Shown here piece by piece: positions 16,747 through 25,532 of a stretch of 64,000 nt of DNA. Origin of the DNA: G963678445 sp963678445 (GTDB lineage Bacteria; Hydrogenedentota; Hydrogenedentia; Hydrogenedentales; G963678445); NCBI GenBank assembly GCA_963678445.1, contig OY782877.1, positions 1,984,001 through 2,048,000 on the forward strand, in the 5' to 3' direction. A model generated the notes under the pieces. The model was not told the DNA's origin. It saw only the letters and a list, made by a program, of their open reading frames with translations, and made no database searches. Position 1 is the stretch's first letter. Each line of letters opens with the position of its first letter. The position numbers and the translations under genes are program-made.

Positions 16747-18506
16747 GGGTTCTTTGTACGGGATTACCGTTTGGTACGCCGGGAGAGCCGGTGCGATACT
16801 TTTGTTCGCAGCATGGACATGAGATGCGTATGTTGGTGTTGGCGGAGTCTGATTTGGATGTGGGTCGATGTTGGGAGGGAGAAGGCGGTTGTACATATGG
16901 CTATGGGCCAGAGGAAACGTGCGCGGCCATCGTGACACGCCTGGAGGCGGAGGGGTGGCGGCCGGATATGCTGATGTGTTGGACACCAGAGGTCGTGCCA
17001 CCGCCGTTGGGGGTGGAGGAGTGTCCGGTGCGCACGGTGGCGGTGGTTTCGGATTGGACGGTGTATGGGGCTCAATTGTATGCAAATTTGGGGCGCTATG
17101 ATGCGGTGGTGACGGATCGGGATGCTACGAAATCGTTGCGGGTTTGTCAGGGTGTGCGGCCTAATTATCTGGGCCCGCTGTATTCACAGCGTAGGGGTGT
17201 ACACGGCTTGCTGGCAGGGGGAGAGCGCGATATAGATATCCTGTTTGTGGGCAATCTGAATCATTCTGTACATAGACTCCGGGGATATTTTTTGGAGCAG
17301 GTGGCATTACTTTCAAATCGATTCCGGGTGGTAATTACTTCGGGCTTGACACCGGTGGGATATGGAGCGCTCTTAAACCGGGCGCGTATAGTTTTCAATT
17401 TTACTCTTCGCGGAGAGATGAATCTGCGATGCTTTGAGGCGTTGGCGTGTGGGGCGGTGCTTTTTGTGGAGGCGGAGAATGGGGAAGTTCGTGATCTGTT
17501 GACAGAGAGTGAGGATGTGGTCTTTTATCGCAAGGAAACGCTGGTGCCTCAACTGATGAGCTGCCTTGCAAAGGGGGATTTTTCAAGGGAGGGCGCAGTA
17601 CGTCGCGCCTCTTTGGCAGGCTGTATCGCGGGAGAGCAGCGTTTGGATGATTTTTTGACGGCTGTGGTGACTTTACCCGATTCTGGACGACCTTTCAAAA
17701 TGTTGGAACACTCGACGCAGTTGCTGGCGGAGGGGCTGCAATATGGATCATGCGTGCATGAGAAACGGCGTGCCTATGCCCAGCAATGTTTTGAAGTAGG
17801 GCGGATGCAATTTCCTGATATTGCGGTATATACCGCAGGTTTGGGTTGCATGTTGTTGGAGGATCTGGCGTGGCATAAGAAGGGGGATCCACAGTCCATA
17901 CTGACATTGTTTCGAGAAGCGGCTGTGGCGGCACCGGATTCGGCAGTGTTATGGCTGAATCTGGCTTTTGTGTGTCGTCGTGCAGGAGCCATCGAGGCGG
18001 AGAAGCAATTTCTGCAAAGGACAACGTCGGTTTCAGGCGTGATGGGAGTGGAGGTGTTGCTGGGAGAACGTAATGATGTGTATTACGCACAGTTTCGTGA
18101 AGCTTTGGCGCGTGGCGAAGATGTCTTGCCCTGGTTGCACGGGGGGGCGTATACACGCCTGGCGGCTTTGGCGTATGAGGAGAAACAATGGTCGATGGTA
18201 ACGGATTATGCACAGCAGAGTATAGCGCTATGTGCTGGAGTGGCGGAGCCATATTGGTGGTGGGCACGCGCATTGGAGGAAGAAGGACGGATTGCAGAAG
18301 CGGCATCGGTGTTGGAGGAAAGCTTACCGTCAACCGTTTTTGATGCGGCGCATCGAAAAATGTTGGTCCGGCTTTGGCTCAGTTTGGGGCGTGAGAGAGA
18401 GGCGCAGGAATTAGCAGAGAAATCGTTCCGTATTTTTAAAGCTTGCTGGGGCAGGGAAGAAACAGCGGCCGCTTTTTGTGAGATGATATCTCAGAACGCT
18501 TGCTAG
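16743..18506 (+). CDS. glycosyltransferase (CgeB/GT1-like) fused to TPR repeats
   Basis: This 587-residue protein has an N-terminal half with a GT-B-like arrangement: an early acceptor domain, then DIDILFVGNLNHSVHRLR, and the donor-site stretch LRCFEALACGAVLFVE near residue 230, as in the CgeB/DUF3880-type glycosyltransferases often linked to flagellin or surface-protein glycosylation. Residues about 330-585 are helical repeats resembling TPRs (YAQQCFEVGRMQFPD, SAVLWLNLAFVCRRAG, AEPYWWWARALEEEGRIAEA). It begins with GTG overlapping the upstream TGA. The acceptor could be a protein held by the TPRs; this is inference. Confidence 0.78.
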   Translation: MRVLCTGLPFGTPGEPVRYFCSQHGHEMRMLVLAESDLDVGRCWEGEGGCTYGYGPEETCAAIVTRLEAEGWRPDMLMCWTPEVVPPPLGVEECPVRTVAVVSDWTVYGAQLYANLGRYDAVVTDRDATKSLRVCQGVRPNYLGPLYSQRRGVHGLLAGGERDIDILFVGNLNHSVHRLRGYFLEQVALLSNRFRVVITSGLTPVGYGALLNRARIVFNFTLRGEMNLRCFEALACGAVLFVEAENGEVRDLLTESEDVVFYRKETLVPQLMSCLAKGDFSREGAVRRASLAGCIAGEQRLDDFLTAVVTLPDSGRPFKMLEHSTQLLAEGLQYGSCVHEKRRAYAQQCFEVGRMQFPDIAVYTAGLGCMLLEDLAWHKKGDPQSILTLFREAAVAAPDSAVLWLNLAFVCRRAGAIEAEKQFLQRTTSVSGVMGVEVLLGERNDVYYAQFREALARGEDVLPWLHGGAYTRLAALAYEEKQWSMVTDYAQQSIALCAGVAEPYWWWARALEEEGRIAEAASVLEESLPSTVFDAAHRKMLVRLWLSLGREREAQELAEKSFRIFKACWGREETAAAFCEMISQNAC

Positions 18507-18535
18507 TCGTTTGAGCATAAGGAGGAAGTAATAGG

Positions 18536-19426
18536 ATGTATTGTTCGATTCGCGATAATTTGCTACTGGAAAATTTTGATACGCCTGCGGCTGGATTGTG
18601 TCATTTGGGCGTGGATGCGGTGGAGATTGAACTGGTTCGGGATTTTCAGGTTCTGGCGATGGATACACGGGAGATGGTGCCATTGGCGACGGATGCGGAT
18701 GCGAAGAAATATGCGCAGCATTTGGACTCGCTGGATATTCGGCCGGTGAGTTTTTTGACGGCGTGCGATTTTAGCGGGGGCACGGTGGCAGAGAATGCGC
18801 AGTGGATGGCGCGTGCCATGGAATTGGCGGCAATCCTGGAGATGGATAATATACGGGTTGATTCGTATATGTCGCAGGAAAAGGAATTAGATTTCGGAGC
18901 GCGTGTACGAGTCTTCGTCGAAACTTTGGGGCAGGCATTGGAGATGACGGGTGGAGTCAGTGTGAATATGGGCATCGAGAATCACGGGTATCAGGGCAAT
19001 AATCTGGCGTTTCTGTTGAATGTATTTAAAGGGGTAGGGTCAAAGCGTTTGGGGTGCACACTGGATACCGGGAATTTTTACTGGCGCGGCTATCCGCTTT
19101 CCGAGGTGTATGGGATTTTGAATGTGCTGGCCCCGTATGCCAAGCACACGCATTTGAAAAATATCCGCTATCCGGAAGAGACGCGGGAGGAAATGCGGGA
19201 AGGGGGCTGGAAGTATGAGGAGTATGTAGCGCCCTTGTACGAAGGCGATATTGATCATGCGGTGGTGCTGGGGTTGTTGCAAGAGGCGGGTTATACGGGA
19301 GATGTTTGCATTGAAGATGAGTCGCTGTCGCATTTCGAAGAAGGGACGGCGCGTGTAGCGGTCTTGGAGAAGGATGTGGCTTATGTGAAGGCGTTGATCA
19401 CGCAGGCGCTTTCGGCAAAGCAGTAG
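18536..19426 (+). CDS. cytosolic sugar-phosphate isomerase/epimerase (AP endonuclease 2-type TIM barrel)
   Basis: This 296-residue TIM-barrel protein has the isomerase-like ligand set in order: Glu in NMGIENHGYQG, Asp in CTLDTGNFYW, His in THLKNIRYP and Glu in DVCIEDESL. There is no signal peptide, unlike the relative at 11765. AGGAGG lies upstream of the ATG, 30 bp after the glycosyltransferase stop, so it is likely the last gene of the same operon. The reaction is unknown; inositol or keto-sugar metabolism is common in the family. Confidence 0.83.
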   Translation: MYCSIRDNLLLENFDTPAAGLCHLGVDAVEIELVRDFQVLAMDTREMVPLATDADAKKYAQHLDSLDIRPVSFLTACDFSGGTVAENAQWMARAMELAAILEMDNIRVDSYMSQEKELDFGARVRVFVETLGQALEMTGGVSVNMGIENHGYQGNNLAFLLNVFKGVGSKRLGCTLDTGNFYWRGYPLSEVYGILNVLAPYAKHTHLKNIRYPEETREEMREGGWKYEEYVAPLYEGDIDHAVVLGLLQEAGYTGDVCIEDESLSHFEEGTARVAVLEKDVAYVKALITQALSAKQ

Positions 19427-19516
19427 TTTTTTTGAATGCTTCTTTATAGACAAACTTTTCATGCTGGGCGGAACTTTTTTACAAGGGTTACTGCCCAGTG
19501 TTTTTTTAATCGGACG

Positions 19517-19647
19517 TTTTTAGTGCCTAACATTTCGAAAGCTATCATAAAAAACGAATTTTTTAATGTGGTTAGGGACGGTAAGGACCATAATATATCG
19601 CTTGTGGCGCTGCCACTTGCTTGCGGTAGCTGGACCGTTTTAGTGAC
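19517..19647 (+). repeat. dispersed intergenic repeat (copy 4)
   Basis: Full-length copy: left end GTTTTTAGTGCC, body ATCATAAAAAACGAATTTTT and TTAGGGACGGTAAGGACCAT, hairpin GTGGCGCTGCCAC, right end GCTGGACCGTTTTAGTGAC. The right end doubles as the left end of the next copy. Confidence 0.85.
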
Positions 19648-19752
19648 AAGATCTGAAAGGCTGTCATAAAAAAATTATTGCGGTCAGGGATGGTGGGGAG
19701 CATAAATATTGCCGCTGGTGCTGGCCACCTTGTGCTCGCTGGACCTTTTTTT
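19638..19752 (+). repeat. dispersed intergenic repeat (copy 5, in tandem with copy 4)
   Basis: It begins within TTTTAGTGAC of copy 4, continues GGCTGTCATAAAAAAATT and GCGGTCAGGGATGG, and ends CTCGCTGGACC. The head-to-tail sharing of the end motif shows that the end motif belongs to the repeat unit. Confidence 0.82.
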
Positions 19753-19828
19753 GAAATTGGCTCGCAAAACAATGTGCTATACTGGATTTTTACCAGGGGG
19801 TATCAAAAACAGGGTGAGGGGACAGGTC

Positions 19829-22066
19829 ATGCAAAAGGGGAATGGGTTGCGTTGCATCGGGATCGGGGCGTTATTACTGTGCAGTTTTTGGGCAGGGGCA
19901 GTGCCGCCGACCATAAGCCATCAAGGGCTGGTTTATGTGCAGGGAGAACGTTTCACGGGGGATGGCGCGTTTCGTTTTGCGATTGTGCAGATTGCGACGG
20001 GGAATAGTGTGTGGACGAATGACGGTACGCAGCTTGGCACGACGGATGCACCGGTGGCGGCGGTTACGATTGCGGTGGAGTTGGGGGTCTATAGCGTTTT
20101 GCTGGGCGATGACACTATTCCGAACATGACGCCGCTTTCTGCGGATGTTTTTGCTACGGATGAATTGGCGTTGCGTATTTGGTTTGATGACGGGACGAAT
20201 GGGGTGCAGCTTTTGACGCCGGATCAGTCTTTGTCGACGGCGCCCTATGCGTTTCGTGCGGAGAAGGCGGCCTCGGCAACAACGGCAGAGGTGGCGGAGG
20301 CAGCGCAGACCGGCAGTATTGATTCCGGTATGATTGCGGATGGTGCGGTGACGGCGACGGATTTGCAGGATGGCGCAGCCTTGTTGGAAATTGCGGATGA
20401 TGATGGGACGGGGTCGGGGCTGGACGCGGATCAATTGGATGGCTTGGAAGCAACGCAGTTCTGGAACCGGGCGGGTAATAGTGCTACAAGCGGCGGCACG
20501 GATTTTATCGGCACGACGGATGCGCAGGATCTGGTTTTTAAGGTGAACAATGCACAGGCGTTGCGTTTGGAGCCGGGGGACTCGCCCAATCTGATTGGCG
20601 GCTATTCGGGCAATGAGGTGCTGTCCTCAGTGATTGCCGCAACGATTGCGGGGGGCGGCGAAAACAGCTATCCCAATCGGGTAACGGATACGCATGGAAG
20701 CGTTGGGGGCGGTCGCAATAATACGGCGGGCGATGGTGCGGGCACGATCAGTGATGCCGCTTACGCCACGGTGAGTGGGGGAGCGGGAAACACAGCAGGC
20801 GCATTGTATGCAAGCGTAGGCGGTGGCCAGCAGAACAGTGCATCGAGTGTTTACGCCACGGTGTCGGGCGGCTACCAAAACACGATTACGCAGGGGACGG
20901 ATCACACGATTGGCGGGGGGCAGGGAAACAGCATCGCTTCGTTTACAGGGCATTCGACCATCGCGGGTGGGTATCAGAATGATATTCAGGACGACTCCGC
21001 TACCATTGGTGGGGGGGAAGACAACACCGTATCGGGCGCTGCTGCAACCATTGCAGGCGGTTCGACGAATGTCGCTTCTGGGGATTACAGTACGGTGACC
21101 GGCGGGGCAAACAACAGCACCAGCGCTTTGTATGCGCAGGTTGGCGGATGGATGAATACGACTGCGGGAGATTATTCCGTTATCAACGGCGGTCTCGCCA
21201 ACACCATTTCTTCTTTGGGGGATTCAGGAACGATTGGTGGGGGCGGCAGTAATCAGGTAAGCAAGCAATACGCCACGGTATCGGGTGGGCAGAACAATTC
21301 CGCTACCGAGGCCGGGGCAACGGTGGCCGGTGGCGCCAGCAACGAGGCGACGGGTGACTACGCCGCCGTCGTGGGGGGCTTTACCAACACTGCGCCGGGC
21401 TTGTATGCAACGGTGCTGGGCGGATACAACAATACCGCATCGGGAAAGTACGCCCTTGCCTTTGGTGAAGATTGCACCGCCTCTGCGGAAACGAGCATTG
21501 CGTTGGGAAGCATGGCCCAGGCACAACATATTGGTGCGTTCGTCTGGTCCGACGAGGGCTCCGGCGTAGCAGGTGCAACGTCACGCGCTGCCAACACATT
21601 CACCATTCGCGCTACCGGCGGTGTCTATATCGAAACCGCGGTAGATACCAGCGGCAACGCTACCGCAGGCATCGAGTTGCCCGCAGGTGCAAGCGCATGG
21701 CAAGCCCTAAGTTTTCCCAGCGACAGAAATAAGAAGGAAGCGTTTGAAGAAATTGATCCGGCGGCGATTCTCGACGCGGTTATCAACCTACCCCTCAAAG
21801 AATGGCAGTATAAAAACCAGACGCACGTTATCCGGCACATCGGTCCAATGGCGCAAGACTTCCACGAAGCCTTTGGCGTAGGCGAAAGCGACCGGCTGAT
21901 CCATCCCCTGGATACCGCAGGAGTTTCCTTGGCCGCCATCCAGCAACTGCATGTTGAGATGACGGAAAAAGAAGCCACCATCCAGGAACAGGCTGAGCGA
22001 ATTGCAGCGCTTGAAGCGCGTCTGACCACACTCGAAGCGCATGTATTAAAGGCGCAATCCCGCTAA
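19829..22066 (+). CDS. secreted fibre-like protein with degenerate head repeats and C-terminal S74 intramolecular chaperone domain
   Basis: About 745 residues. A signal peptide (IGIGALLLCSFWAGA) is followed by a beta-rich N-domain (ISHQGLVYVQGERF). From about residue 245 to 560 come some fifteen degenerate repeats of the form (I/V)(G/S)GG..N.A.G.YA.V, resembling trimeric-adhesin head or collagen-like fibre repeats. Near residue 631 the motif SDRNKKEAFEE begins a Peptidase_S74 domain (known from endosialidase tailspikes), which folds trimers and cleaves itself off before the Ser. A terminal coiled coil follows (EKEATIQEQAERIAALEARL). The ATG at 19829 has GAGGGGAC upstream. Upstream in-frame sequence is dispersed repeat. 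It is probably a trimeric surface fibre. Confidence 0.82.
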   Translation: MQKGNGLRCIGIGALLLCSFWAGAVPPTISHQGLVYVQGERFTGDGAFRFAIVQIATGNSVWTNDGTQLGTTDAPVAAVTIAVELGVYSVLLGDDTIPNMTPLSADVFATDELALRIWFDDGTNGVQLLTPDQSLSTAPYAFRAEKAASATTAEVAEAAQTGSIDSGMIADGAVTATDLQDGAALLEIADDDGTGSGLDADQLDGLEATQFWNRAGNSATSGGTDFIGTTDAQDLVFKVNNAQALRLEPGDSPNLIGGYSGNEVLSSVIAATIAGGGENSYPNRVTDTHGSVGGGRNNTAGDGAGTISDAAYATVSGGAGNTAGALYASVGGGQQNSASSVYATVSGGYQNTITQGTDHTIGGGQGNSIASFTGHSTIAGGYQNDIQDDSATIGGGEDNTVSGAAATIAGGSTNVASGDYSTVTGGANNSTSALYAQVGGWMNTTAGDYSVINGGLANTISSLGDSGTIGGGGSNQVSKQYATVSGGQNNSATEAGATVAGGASNEATGDYAAVVGGFTNTAPGLYATVLGGYNNTASGKYALAFGEDCTASAETSIALGSMAQAQHIGAFVWSDEGSGVAGATSRAANTFTIRATGGVYIETAVDTSGNATAGIELPAGASAWQALSFPSDRNKKEAFEEIDPAAILDAVINLPLKEWQYKNQTHVIRHIGPMAQDFHEAFGVGESDRLIHPLDTAGVSLAAIQQLHVEMTEKEATIQEQAERIAALEARLTTLEAHVLKAQSR

Positions 22067-22189
22067 CGTGGTCCAGCGACCACAAGCAAGTGGCAGCGCC
22101 ACAAGCGACATATTATGGTCCGTAGCGTCCCTGACCGAAATAAAAATTCGTTCTTTATGAGATCTTTTGAAGTGTCAGTCACTAAAACG
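22066..22189 (-). repeat. dispersed intergenic repeat (copy 6, inverted)
   Basis: It starts at the last base of the fibre-gene stop. In reverse orientation it shows GTGGTCCAGCGACC, GTGGCAGCGCCAC, ATTATGGTCCGTAGCGTCCC and GTCACTAAAACG. With copies 4 and 5 it brackets the fibre gene in opposite orientation. Confidence 0.85.
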
Positions 22190-22205
22190 CAGGGAGAAAC
22201 ATGGT

Positions 22206-22886
22206 ATGAGAATGAGTAGCTCCGTTTTTTTGCTCCTGCTTTTTCTTTTGCTAATTGCCAGCTTCCGGGAGACGCACGCCGCAGAATCCAGCGACTACGT
22301 GCTACCCAACCCGATACTTACAAGCGGTTCGGGGACAGCCACGGATAGTGCCTATAGAATTTTTTCTATTACGGGTCAGGCCGCCGTAGCCGTTTTTGCT
22401 ACAAGTGCATCCTACCAACTGATTCCGGGCAGTGTTGAAGCAGTTGGGGCTTCAGAAGGCGAAGCAGAAGGGAGCTTAGAGGGTGAGGGAGAAGGTGCTT
22501 CAGAGGGGGAAGGCGAAGGAACCCCGGAGGGCGAGGGGGAGGGAGCGCAAAATCCCGTTCCCGAATTTCACCATGGCGATTTTGATGGTGGCGCAGACAA
22601 CCTCATCAACCTGACGGAATTGCTGCGCTTTATCCAGTTCTACAATTCCGACGGTTACCACTGTGCTCAGGTGGAAGATACCAGCGAAGATGGGTACATG
22701 CCTGGCTCCGGTGACCAAGCGTCCTGCGACCCGCACATTGGTGACTTCAAAGACGGCGCCGATTGGCGCATCGATCTAAGCGAACTGCTGCGCTTCATTC
22801 AATTCTTCAATTCCGGTGGCTATCATCGCTGTGACGATCCCCTTTCCGACGAAGGTTACTGTCCCGGCCCGCCACCAGCGCCCTGA
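22206..22886 (+). CDS. small secreted protein with EGEGE linker and paired EF-hand/dockerin-like tail
   Basis: About 226 residues: signal peptide (VFLLLLFLLLIASFRETHAA), a short N-domain (SDYVLPNPILTSGSGTA...), an acidic Glu-Gly linker (about residues 92-120), then two dockerin-like units, each an acidic loop followed by a helix (INLTELLRFIQFYN and IDLSELLRFIQFFN), each with G-Y-H and a Cys nearby. The tail is clearly homologous to that of the giant protein at 3642. AGGGAGAA lies upstream of the ATG at 22206. The tail may serve for surface attachment or sorting; a cohesin partner is not visible in the window. Confidence 0.8.
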   Translation: MRMSSSVFLLLLFLLLIASFRETHAAESSDYVLPNPILTSGSGTATDSAYRIFSITGQAAVAVFATSASYQLIPGSVEAVGASEGEAEGSLEGEGEGASEGEGEGTPEGEGEGAQNPVPEFHHGDFDGGADNLINLTELLRFIQFYNSDGYHCAQVEDTSEDGYMPGSGDQASCDPHIGDFKDGADWRIDLSELLRFIQFFNSGGYHRCDDPLSDEGYCPGPPPAP

Positions 22887-22910
22887 TCGTGTTGCAGATT
22901 TTTGAACCTG

Positions 22911-23993
22911 TCAGAATAATTCCAACGGTTCTTCCCGCAACAGGTTCAGGAATTTGTGATTGGCTTTAGGGAAGGTATAGTGGTCAAAGTCGGCTGCGCT
23001 GACCCAACGAAGTTCGTCGTGTTTTTTGGCCTTAAGACGTCCTTTTTCACGAGTACACCGGTATACGTTGAGGGTGATCTTGAAGTGGGTGTAGGCGTGT
23101 TTCACGGTGGTGACAAGGCCGCCTGGGTGCACGGAGATACCGAGGGTTTCTTTCATGCCACGACACAAAGCTTCCTGATGGGTCTCACCGCTTTGGATTT
23201 CGTCGGTGGGAAATTCCCACAAGCCGCCAAGCATGCCTTGGGTGGGTCGTTTGAGGATGAGGTAGGTATCGTCTTTTTGAATAATGGCGGCGACCAATTC
23301 TTTGTGTGGCACTTTCTTTTTAGGCTTGCGCACCGGGCGCAGGTTTTCTACCCCCCATTTGCGAGCGTTGCATTGGGAAAGCACCGGGCAGCTTTCACAG
23401 TTGGGTTTTTTCGGAGTGCAGATGCGGGCGCCCAATTCCATCATCGCCTGGTTGAAATCGCCTGGTGCCTCTTCAGGCACCAGTGATGCAGCGATATTCC
23501 ACAGCTCCTGTTCCATTTCCGTTGTGTCGATACAGGCATCCAGATTGAAGAGACGTGACAAAACGCGCTTCACGTTACCATCGACCACCGGCACATGTTC
23601 CCCAAAGGCAATGCTGGCGATAGCGCAGGCCGTGTAGCGTCCGACCCCGGGCAGCAGTTGCAGCCACTGTGCGGTTTTCGGCATTTCGCCATCATATTCT
23701 TCAACAACACGCTGTGCGGCCTTGTGAAGGTTGCGGGCACGGGAGTAATACCCCAGTCCTTCCCAAAGTTTGAGCACTTCATCTTCGGATGCCGCAGCCA
23801 GAGCCTGCACGGTAGGAAACGCGGCGACGTAACGTTCATAATACGGCAGGCCCTGTGCAACGCGTGTCTGTTGCAGGATAATTTCCGAGAGCCAGATTTT
23901 GTAGGGATCGGTGGTTTTTCGCCAAGGAAGATCTCGTGCGTCACTTTGAAACCAGCGTAGGAGATCGCGGGAAAGGATTTCGGGGCGTGGCAT
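22911..23993 (-). CDS. mutY: A/G-specific adenine glycosylase MutY
   Basis: This 360-residue base-excision repair enzyme removes adenine paired with 8-oxoguanine. The HhH-GPD fold is intact: catalytic Glu37 in WLSEIILQQTR, helix-hairpin-helix LPGVGRYTA (about 114-122), catalytic Asp138 in VVDGNVKRV, and the 4Fe-4S ligands C192-x6-C199-x2-C202-x5-C208. A Nudix-like C-terminal domain (about 225-350, GGLWEFP motif) recognises 8-oxoG. Length is normal. AAAAAGGAAT precedes the ATG. It lies 13 bp downstream of the esterase gene on the same strand, so the two may be co-transcribed. Confidence 0.97.
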   Translation of the reverse strand: MPRPEILSRDLLRWFQSDARDLPWRKTTDPYKIWLSEIILQQTRVAQGLPYYERYVAAFPTVQALAAASEDEVLKLWEGLGYYSRARNLHKAAQRVVEEYDGEMPKTAQWLQLLPGVGRYTACAIASIAFGEHVPVVDGNVKRVLSRLFNLDACIDTTEMEQELWNIAASLVPEEAPGDFNQAMMELGARICTPKKPNCESCPVLSQCNARKWGVENLRPVRKPKKKVPHKELVAAIIQKDDTYLILKRPTQGMLGGLWEFPTDEIQSGETHQEALCRGMKETLGISVHPGGLVTTVKHAYTHFKITLNVYRCTREKGRLKAKKHDELRWVSAADFDHYTFPKANHKFLNLLREEPLELF

Positions 23994-24006
23994 GGGGTAT
24001 TCCTTT

Positions 24007-25437
24007 TTATGGAGTGGTTACAGCTTGCTGAGACGGTAACAGGTCAGTGCGCATCCGTGCAAGATCTTCCAGGGAGATTGTTTTGCCGAAAGGTTTCGTT
24101 GATGCCTGACTGTAGAGCGTCTGTAAACGACGGTTGTGGTCCGGACTGATTTCAGCGTAATCCAACAGGGCTGTAACGACGTCGTACTGCTCTACGGTGT
24201 CAAAATTAAGACGGCTGGCGGGTGCGCCCGTTTTCAGTTGGGGCAGGCTGCTCAACTGAAGTGAGTAGCGTTCCAGAAGGCGGTCTAATTTTGCCGCATT
24301 CAGGATATCCGGCTGCGGTGTGGACTGTTGGTAATACGCCGTAAAACTGTCAGGAGAGAGATTCCAGTGGTGCGCTCCATGTCCGGCTTTGGGCTTGCTA
24401 GGACCTTCATCCAGATAGAGTACGGACCATGGATGTTCTTTGCTCCAGGGTTTGTCCGGTGCATCCTGTTCAGTTACCTCTGTGGTAACCGTATAGGTTT
24501 TGCGTTGGGATTCAGGGATACATTCCTCAAAAACCTTGCGTGCGGGTTCACACACAGTCAGCGTATCGAAATCGCGCTCGTATCCATCCGGGAAATCACG
24601 TTTATCCCAATCCGGAAAAGCCGTTCGCGTCATCTGCTCCATCGGCACCAACATGTCCCCCGTGATAGCAGTTAGTAACACCGGGTTGGCAATACGCTTT
24701 AAATACGAAATAGGGCTTACATAATACCATGCATCACGGGAAAAATCCCTGCCAAAGGTTTTTTCCGCCCATTCCGCCAGTATGGTGACACCACACAAGA
24801 TCGGCAGGGGAGAATCATCACAGTGGGGAAACTGGGAGACGGGAATGTTCTGTTCGGCGTAATTCAGGTTGTACGCCCAGTTAACCACGGGCACATCGGC
24901 AGTGGTGGATGTGACGGGGAAAAGATCGGCGCTCATGGCCAGGGCCATATAACCACCCTGACTACCACCGTCAATATGCAAGTGTCTACGGTCGATTAAG
25001 GGTAATCGCCGGACCCATTGCAACAGGGCGCGCATCTGATTGTTTGCGCTGGCGTATGCAGCATCGAGCGGATAGTTTTCTTCATAAGCCCCTGTGAAGA
25101 CGGCCCAGCCGCGTTTGGCCCATTTCTGTGCACTTTTGACACTCATTTCGTAGTGTACATGGCAAAATGCGGGTAAGGGCTGTTTACTTTTCCAGGCGTC
25201 GCGATGTACCACCATGCGCGCCAGCCCCATCTGCGGTTCGCCGAAAATATCCCGGTAGGGGATTTTGATTGTGACTACCCCATACGGCCCCTGGATCTGT
25301 GTGGAAACAACCGTTACCGCGCCCTCGAAACCGCTTTCGGAAACCGCGAGCTCGTTTACCCAAGTTGTACAGTCATTGGGCAGGAACGTGAGTAAAAATC
25401 CTAACAACAGAACTGGTATTTGACGTAGCACATCCAT
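24007..25437 (-). CDS. secreted alpha/beta hydrolase (acetyl-esterase/prolyl-oligopeptidase-like)
   Basis: This 476-residue protein has an N-terminal signal peptide (IPVLLLGFLLTFLP). The catalytic triad appears as the nucleophile in IDGGSQGGYMAL (about residue 160), Asp in AITGDMLVP and His in GHGAHHWN. This order and the GxSxGG elbow fit the acetyl xylan esterase/peptidase S9-like hydrolases. An unusual C-terminal extension of about 110 residues after the His is helical and unassigned. The gene is followed directly by mutY. The substrate is unknown; carbohydrate ester or peptide are both possible. Confidence 0.8.
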   Translation of the reverse strand: MDVLRQIPVLLLGFLLTFLPNDCTTWVNELAVSESGFEGAVTVVSTQIQGPYGVVTIKIPYRDIFGEPQMGLARMVVHRDAWKSKQPLPAFCHVHYEMSVKSAQKWAKRGWAVFTGAYEENYPLDAAYASANNQMRALLQWVRRLPLIDRRHLHIDGGSQGGYMALAMSADLFPVTSTTADVPVVNWAYNLNYAEQNIPVSQFPHCDDSPLPILCGVTILAEWAEKTFGRDFSRDAWYYVSPISYLKRIANPVLLTAITGDMLVPMEQMTRTAFPDWDKRDFPDGYERDFDTLTVCEPARKVFEECIPESQRKTYTVTTEVTEQDAPDKPWSKEHPWSVLYLDEGPSKPKAGHGAHHWNLSPDSFTAYYQQSTPQPDILNAAKLDRLLERYSLQLSSLPQLKTGAPASRLNFDTVEQYDVVTALLDYAEISPDHNRRLQTLYSQASTKPFGKTISLEDLARMRTDLLPSQQAVTTP

Positions 25438-25532
25438 AATGAATCCCCAGAAGCTGGTTGTAAATAGATGACAAAAAAAGGACCAACCCTAAGGCCGGTC
25501 CCTGAAAATGATCGGTTTACTACGACCTTAAC

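Larger units (their letters stand above)
19427..19828. other. non-coding interval filled by two tandem copies of the dispersed repeat
   Basis: Apart from the repeat copies listed separately, 19427-19516 and 19753-19828 show nothing except the GAGGGGAC ribosome site before 19829. Open frames reading through the repeats into the next gene are not coding. Confidence 0.6.

Noticed and set aside
19709..19828. N-terminal extension of the fibre protein
   Set aside because: It translates repeat sequence; the signal peptide and ribosome site place the start at 19829.
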